Shown here one piece after another: positions 58,686 to 64,000 of a stretch of DNA of 64,000 nt. The first letter of the stretch is position 1; each line of letters opens with the position of its first letter. The stretch lies in assembly GCA_027627225.1 (NCBI GenBank), contig CM051030.1:25373927-25437926 (forward strand). Direction: 5' to 3'. The notes under the pieces were generated by a model that worked only from the letters and a program-made list of their open reading frames with translations, was not told the origin of the DNA and did not search any database. The position numbers were made by a program, and so were the translations under genes. Source of the stretch: Congeria kusceri (Eukaryota > Mollusca > Bivalvia > Myida > Dreissenidae).

Positions 58686-59204
58686 ACATAATTTGAGAAG
58701 TCTCAAGTGTCAACACCTTAAATTACACCATAAGTGCTAATTGTCTGTTTGACAACCACTGTCAGTTTTGTAATTATCATAATGACACCAATATAAGAGG
58801 TGTGCACTAGTTTGTCAGGTGGTGTTTACGCTACGGATCATTTAACCCTTGTTCCTATTTCTTATGTATGATGTTTTATTGTTTATATATTAAGTCAAAA
58901 TAAGAATTAAGAATATAAAACATACAAAATAAAAATATATATTATATAATACTATATTTTTAAAGATCCCAAAATAAAACAGCGCGGAGCGTATCGGGTA
59001 CGAACACTTGCTTATATATACGTTTTAGTGGCGTCGATCTAGCGTTTATTCAATATTTTTCCCCAAAACACCACAGATGATATTTATGATAGAAAAACTA
59101 GGAGTTTTTGCTTATATCTGCATATAAGACTCACCGAAAAAATGCTACAAATTTTGGCTGAAAAAAAAGTGTGGCTTATACGCTAGAATCTACACTATAA
59201 GTAC
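58686..59204. other. presumed intron, with a possible insertion at its 3' edge
   Basis: No gene is recognised. GTGTGGCTTATACGCTAGAA near 59171 resembles words seen in short mobile elements and may have replaced the 5' half of the next exon. Confidence 0.3.
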
Positions 59205-59305
59205 GAAGAGGGATTCTGCTGTAACTTGGAATGAAGTGTTCACAATCATGACAAAATGTGTCCCAAGCAAGAACAATGTTTTTGAATCAAATGTAACACT
59301 TAAAG
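59205..59305 (+). pseudogene. probable 3' half of an Ig-domain exon
   Basis: DSAVTWNEVFTIMTKCVPSK, then NNVFESNVTLK, ends at a donor GTAAAA in phase 1. This joins in frame with the next exon (G + TT). The C followed by a short loop and a final N-V-T-L-K strand fits the last strands of an Ig domain, with an N-glycosylation sequon. No acceptor or first half is recognisable upstream, so the exon may be truncated or its beginning may be diverged. Confidence 0.4.
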
Positions 59306-59414
59306 GTAAAATAAAAACCTATTCATCTGTGTTAAAGTGGTATGTAGGGGTATTAATCACCGTGAATGCTTTTTAGTATAAATTATATGTAAAACATAAT
59401 ATGTCCAATTTCAG

Positions 59415-59732
59415 TTCGAGTATCGTCTGTGACGCTGACCCCAGACCTTGCCAGCATATCTGTCATAGAGGGCACTGCCACACAGCTCAGCTGTACAACA
59501 TCCCCTGGTATACCAGCACCAACAGTGAGATGGTACAAGACCAGCAATGCACCTGAGGCCTCAACTGTGGATATCTCATCTCAGTCTTCAAGCACGCCTA
59601 ACCAGACTGGTATCAGCAGTACACTAACACTGACACCGTCTACAGGGGATTATGGCTGGGGGATTTACTGTACAGCAGAGAATCTGGGATATACTGTGAC
59701 CGCTACAAGGAGACCTTCCTTGAATGTTTTGT
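59415..59732 (+). CDS. Ig-domain exon 2 with GC donor
   Basis: Following acceptor AATTTCAG, this phase 1-1 exon of 318 bases encodes ASISVIEGTATQLSCTTSPG, PAPTVRWYKTSNAPEAS, STLTLTPSTGDYGWGIYCTA and ENLGYTVTATR. It has the full Ig signature of C, W and D-x-G-x-x-x-Y-x-C-like residues. Its end, AATGTTTTGT, is followed by GCAAGT. The homologous exons 3 and 4 have GTAAGT at the same place, so this intron is very probably of the GC-AG type. The alternative GT two bases upstream would break the phase shared by the other exons. Confidence 0.85.
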
Positions 59733-61211
59733 GCAAGTATTAATAGTGTCGTCTGTGTTAGAGTACTGCTGAGTCGTGTTGATCACATAATGTACTCTTT
59801 ATAGAGAATGGCTCGCATGTGTTTTTATGTGGGCCTTTCTTTTCCTGTTTTCCTACTTGTATCCACCATGATTGTGTGATAAGCAAGAAGTTAAAAATAT
59901 AACAGTAAATCAACTAGATAATTGAAAAAAAAACACCATTAAGGCACTCATGTTTAATAACATTGATTCAAAATGGCACACATACTTCAAACAATAATTA
60001 GGTATTGATTTGAATATAATATTTATGTATTGAGATTACAGTTCTATAAGTTACCCACGTTCGCTCAAATACGCTATGCTTCTTGATCAAACCGTGTTAG
60101 GCTAGCAAAACGTCGTACTCATGCATAATATTAATAAGACATTTCATTTGTTCCGTGTCAAAGTCTGCAGGGACATTCCATCAATGAAACGACGTCTTAC
60201 TAAAACAGTTCCATGTAGGCGGTGTTAATCATATGTTCCGTTATACGGTCAATTGATAGTTGCTTTCTAGACTTCATTCAAAGAGTTTCAAAATTTCTGG
60301 TGCCATTTAATTGGTTGGCAGGTGGTTTATCAATATTTATGAAAACGAACTTTTAACACACTATTCCCCCCACGGTATATAATGTAGTGATAACGGAATA
60401 TATACCGTATATATCAACGATGTGTTATAATATGGAAGTGGGGGTTAAAATCAAAAAAGTACCTGCAATAAATTAATCTTTACATAATCTTTTTTTTTTA
60501 ATTAAACACCAAATTGAGTTAAACGTAGAGCAATAACAAGAAATCTGAGAAGCAAGATGTATTGAATGTTTATTGTTAAATATTTGTTTTTAATTAAACA
60601 TGTCTAAAAAAAGTGTCTGGATTTAGGTACTCTCCGTCTATACTTCGATATATGTGGTAAATGACTTTTCTCAAGATATGATTCATTTACTTTAAGATAG
60701 CAGTTTCCAATGACCAAGTATAAAGATTAAACCTAACTTTGTATGTTTTACTTTTTACTTTCGTTTGATGCAAGTATCCATAAAAATGTCCGAAAACCAG
60801 CAAAAGCGTCTTGATTTAGGTACTTCACCAGTATATCCACATACTTAGCATAATAAGCCTAAACTAATAATAAATAAGCCTTGTTCTAGCTCAACTCAAA
60901 GTGTTCATAAATACAAATGCAAATTAAACACTTCCTCTAATTAACAAATGCAAGGTCAGAAGAATGCATGTAAGGAACATTTATATGTGAAAGACACTTA
61001 AAACAAAATTAGAAGTAACTTTTTATTCGTATAAACAACAAAACTTAAGCTGAAAGATTCTGGAATTAGTTTTAAATTAATAAAATTTTTCTACATATGC
61101 AAACATTCTGTGGGGTATTTTAAATGCATGACTAATTATTTATTACAACTGTTATATATTTTTGCATGCATCATAGATGCACATAATTTTATTTGTCACA
61201 ACCTATTTCAG
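59733..61211. other. intron
   Basis: It begins GCAAGT and ends TATTTCAG. It is AT-rich with no repeat element recognised. Confidence 0.6.
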
Positions 61212-61505
61212 ATGGCCATCGCCGACCAGATTGTACATACCGTGGACAGAAAGAGAAGGGACCACTAAGTATCATACAAGGAACTACATTTACGATAACA
61301 TGTACCAGTGACAGCAACCCAGCCCTTGAGTACACGTGGACGTACCCAGGTGGATCCGGCACAGGACAGAATCTGACCATCGCGAGTATTCAAAAGTCTA
61401 ACGATGGAAGCTTTACTCTTCAAGTCAGAAACACGATGGTACCTACCAGCAGCACCGTGGGTGTTACTAAAACAAATTCTAGTACCTTAGAGGTGGATGT
61501 CCTGT
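61212..61505 (+). CDS. Ig-domain exon 3, closing cysteine replaced
   Basis: The exon lies between TATTTCAG and GTAAGT, 294 bases, phase 1-1. It encodes SIIQGTTFTITCTSDSNPAL, EYTWTYPGGSGTGQNLTIAS and SNDGSFTLQVRNTMVPTSST. The first cysteine and the W are present. The closing position that is Y-x-C in neighbours is F-T-L, so the canonical disulfide is missing. The first segment has a C (RRPDCTY) that could partner instead. The minus-strand frame here is a shadow. Confidence 0.85.
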
Positions 61506-63078
61506 GTAAGTAGTTGGAATAAATATATATTTATACAGTTGAACACCGCTATTTCTAGCACCAATAATTCATATTAATCTCTATTTTAAACTTTTTTAGG
61601 TCCCGATTTTTTTCCGTCTTTACTTAACTAAAATAGCAATCGTTAATCCAAGTTGCCTATTTCGAGTTCAAACATTTCATTCTAAAATTCCGGTCCCAAT
61701 TACGTTTTCCACAAGTTATCATCAATGTTTATTTCAAATCGCACCTTAGCCGAAACTGTCTATCAAAGGTATGATTACTTGGCAGTCGTCTCTCGGTTAA
61801 GTTTTCGCACCTTCCATTGTTCTCGGGTTTACAGATTTGTGTATAAATAAACAGCATTGAATGGATATACGGTAGAGTAATAATTACGAGTAAAACAATT
61901 TACAGTGTTTACCATGTTATTAACAAACCTTCATTATATATTTGAACATCGTATAAATATACGGTGTTATTTAACCGCATGCGCAATTTTCAAAACTATG
62001 ACATTTATTAGTATATTGAAGAACATCGCCAAACTCCTCGCAGCGGTAACTTCCCCTGTCAGTTAACAGTAACCACTACTGTCAAAAGTAAAATTATTTT
62101 TTATCTGAAAGCATTATGTGCTTGTATTAGCGTTGACTCGTTGCAATTTTCTACATAGTTGGAATTTTATATATTTGAGGTAAAGAAGGAAAAAGGGAAA
62201 TGAACATAACTAATAAAAGTCATGATTAATACTGTCAACGACTTTATTCGATCATTATCATGTGGTTTGTTTTGACAACAGGGATATGATTTGAGCTATG
62301 CATGGATCCAGTCAAATATCCGTGTGGAGGTTGGAACATTACTATTTCGAACTAGTATTATCATTGTGTATTATCACTGTTGCATGTTATTATTATTATT
62401 GTCGGAATGCACAAATGCGGTCGGGCGGGTCAGGAGATGATGAAACAAAAATATATAAGTCTTTTGTGAACTTGTTATGTTCTTTCTTTCTATCTTTTTC
62501 TTTGATTTTTTTTTTTTTTTTTTAATATGGTTTTTGTTGTTTTTTAATGAAAATGAACAGCATCCACATTAAAACCACACTCTCTGTAGAAGAATGCCGT
62601 CTTTGACATCTTGCTAATCTTTATATTATCTTTGTCAAACAGGAAAGGGCCCCTTGATGATGTTGGCATAACTCTAGGCCCAATCCTTTTGAATACACGT
62701 ACTTATTTGTCTACAATATGTCACTCTAGCATAAATATATATGTATATACAATAAAATATGTTTAAACTAAACTAAAAACTAAACTATTTCGAACTTAAC
62801 AATTTCAAACAATTTGTGTCGGTCCGAACGACTTTGAAATAGCGATGTTCAACTGTATGTAAAATGGACTGAGCATATCTACAGACAATAGACAATATTT
62901 CAAAATTAAAACAAGCAAGTCAGGAATGGATTTTAAAGATTTTTGGAACCCTTTAGGCATCAATATTTAAGAACAAATTATGAATTAAGAATGTGTACAC
63001 AGTAAAAAAACAATGCTGTTTTCTTTACCTAATCTAATGCATACAAGTGTGTAACATTGATAGCGCTATGTCCAACAG
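61506..63078. other. intron
   Basis: GTAAGT ... CCAACAG. A poly(T) run (62505-62523) and (ATT)n at 62380 are simple sequence. The 75-codon frame at 62298-62525 has a hydrophobic stretch but no splice support. Confidence 0.6.
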
Positions 63079-63369
63079 ATCCACCAACCATTCCCACATT
63101 CACAGTAGGCAGTACACTTGTGTCTGGTACCATAAAGGTCATCAATGGCAACAATAGGACTATCCGCTGCTCCAGTCAGAGTAATCCTACTCCCACATAC
63201 ACATGGGCACCTGGTGGAGCTGCGAACAATCCTGATCTGGTGCTTACCAATGTCCAGCACCCTGCAAGCAATGGGCAGTATGTGTGTACAGTGAAAACTA
63301 CAATGGCCCCCACTCGAGATACCAGCCGAACAAAAGAACAAACTGGAAACGTGACTGTAGAGGTTTTGT
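63079..63369 (+). CDS. Ig-domain exon 4
   Basis: The exon is bounded by CCAACAG and GTAAGT, 291 bases, phase 1-1. The translation PPTIPTFTVGSTLVSG, NRTIRCSSQSNPTPTYTWAP and NGQYVCTVKTTMAPTRDTSR has all core Ig residues (C, W, G-x-Y-x-C). It ends NVTVEVLC, as do exons 2 and 3 (NVLC, VDVLC), which supports origin by exon duplication. Sequons NRT and NVT occur. The 189-codon frame reading on past 63369 is unspliced intron. Confidence 0.88.
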
Positions 63370-63565
63370 GTAAGTTTGTTTTTGCAAGGTTATTGATTAT
63401 AATTAGTTACATGTACATTCTGCAAGACATGTACTCTGTCAAACTTAGAATATATCATCTGCTGCTGCTCTTAATAAATACATGTATAGATCTGTTTAGT
63501 AATATGCTTGCACTTGTATTGTATGATGCAAACAAGAATATTGCCTGCCTTACATTACAAAATAG
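63370..63565. other. short intron
   Basis: 196 bases, GTAAGT to AAAATAG. Confidence 0.75.
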
Positions 63566-63880
63566 ATCCACCGTCTACGCCCGTGTTTCACTACTCCAGT
63601 GTGAATGGAGATGTCATTACGGATAATGTACTGGTAGTGGTTCAAGGTGAAAGTCCTCCAGTCTATTGTGTGTCTCAGGCACACCCTCCTGTGTCCAGTT
63701 ACTCGTGGTCAGGTCCTGGTGGAACCGCATCCCAGCTTCTGGTTGTAAACTCTTTCAATGAAAACACAACCAGCACGTGTAGTGCACTAAATATTATGAT
63801 TGAAAAATGCGGCTCAGTAACAAATTGTGGAGAAACCAGAACAGGCAACAAAACGGGATCATTGACCTTGATTGTATGGA
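63566..63880 (+). CDS. Ig-domain exon 5
   Basis: The exon runs from AAAATAG to GTAAGT, 315 bases, phase 1-1. It encodes PPSTPVFHYSSVNGDVITDN, ESPPVYCVSQAHPPVSSYSW, SGPGGTASQLLVVN and NENTTSTCSALNIMIEKCGS. C, W and the closing C are present, with T in place of the usual Y two before the closing C. Two further cysteines (EKCGSVTNCGE) may form a local bond. It shares the P-P-x-x-P start and the W-x-x-P-G-G motif with exon 4. The gene continues beyond the window. Confidence 0.85.
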
Positions 63881-64000
63881 GTAAGTATACGGACTCTCAA
63901 TCTTCTTTGTGCTGTTGTATCATGAAGACAAAATGCATTGTTTTTTTCTTGAGGTCTTGTATTTCCTGTATGTATTTGTGAGTGGTTCTTAGTACAAATA
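63881..64000. other. start of next intron
   Basis: It begins GTAAGTATAC. No exon is seen before the window ends. Confidence 0.6.

Noticed and set aside
62298..62525. 75-codon frame with a possible transmembrane stretch between Ig exons
   Set aside because: It has no acceptor before it and runs into poly(T), and its phase does not fit the phase-1 series.

Overview
The window is animal nuclear DNA, most likely from a bivalve mollusc. It is AT-rich, gene-poor and dense in repeats. Three things point to bivalves: arrays of about 140-170 bp cores that end in a shared small hairpin (like bivalve pearl/Helentron-associated elements), a tRNA-derived SINE, and two L1/Tx1-type LINEs. No prokaryotic-style gene layout is present and no complete multi-exon gene lies inside the window. 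The species cannot be named from the sequence.

Bases 1-9,100 hold small repeats: a CG-rich TTCGCGA-type MITE in three copies, a Tc1/mariner-like non-autonomous transposon inserted in a tandem array, a retrotransposon tail and three minisatellites. A possible PCC1/LAGE3-like fragment and a tRNA-Lys-like half follow. Bases 9,100-17,100 are mostly anonymous, apart from a 36-bp minisatellite with a 216-bp higher-order period and a foldback.

Bases 17,113-19,020 carry a decayed SWIM/YqaJ-exonuclease-like gene. Bases 20,358-24,427 are a broken plus-strand LINE. Bases 24,900-31,310 hold four decayed immunoglobulin-domain exons on the minus strand, three of them followed on the donor side by the same minisatellite. 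Next come a MITE (31,421-31,612), a perfect 40-bp palindrome (33,185-33,224) and a frameshifted C2H2 zinc-finger gene with a TATA box (34,217-34,773).

Bases 37,430-42,187 and 49,855-56,902 are long arrays of tandem cores. Six of these end in the same GGTGAGCG...AGGGCC/GGCCCT...CTTG terminus. They are interrupted by a SINE and by a TIR transposon of about 2 kb. Between them a minus-strand LINE with a poly(A) tail sits inside a 6.2-kb TIR element (43,484-49,732).

The best coding evidence is a plus-strand series of immunoglobulin-domain exons at 42,877-43,242, 59,415-59,732, 61,212-61,505, 63,079-63,369 and 63,566-63,880, plus a probable half-exon at 59,205-59,305. The five full exons are all a multiple of three long and phase 1-1. 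They look like part of one large multi-Ig adhesion or receptor-type gene that enters and leaves the window. The 16-kb gap between the first and second full exons is filled by the mobile DNA described above.
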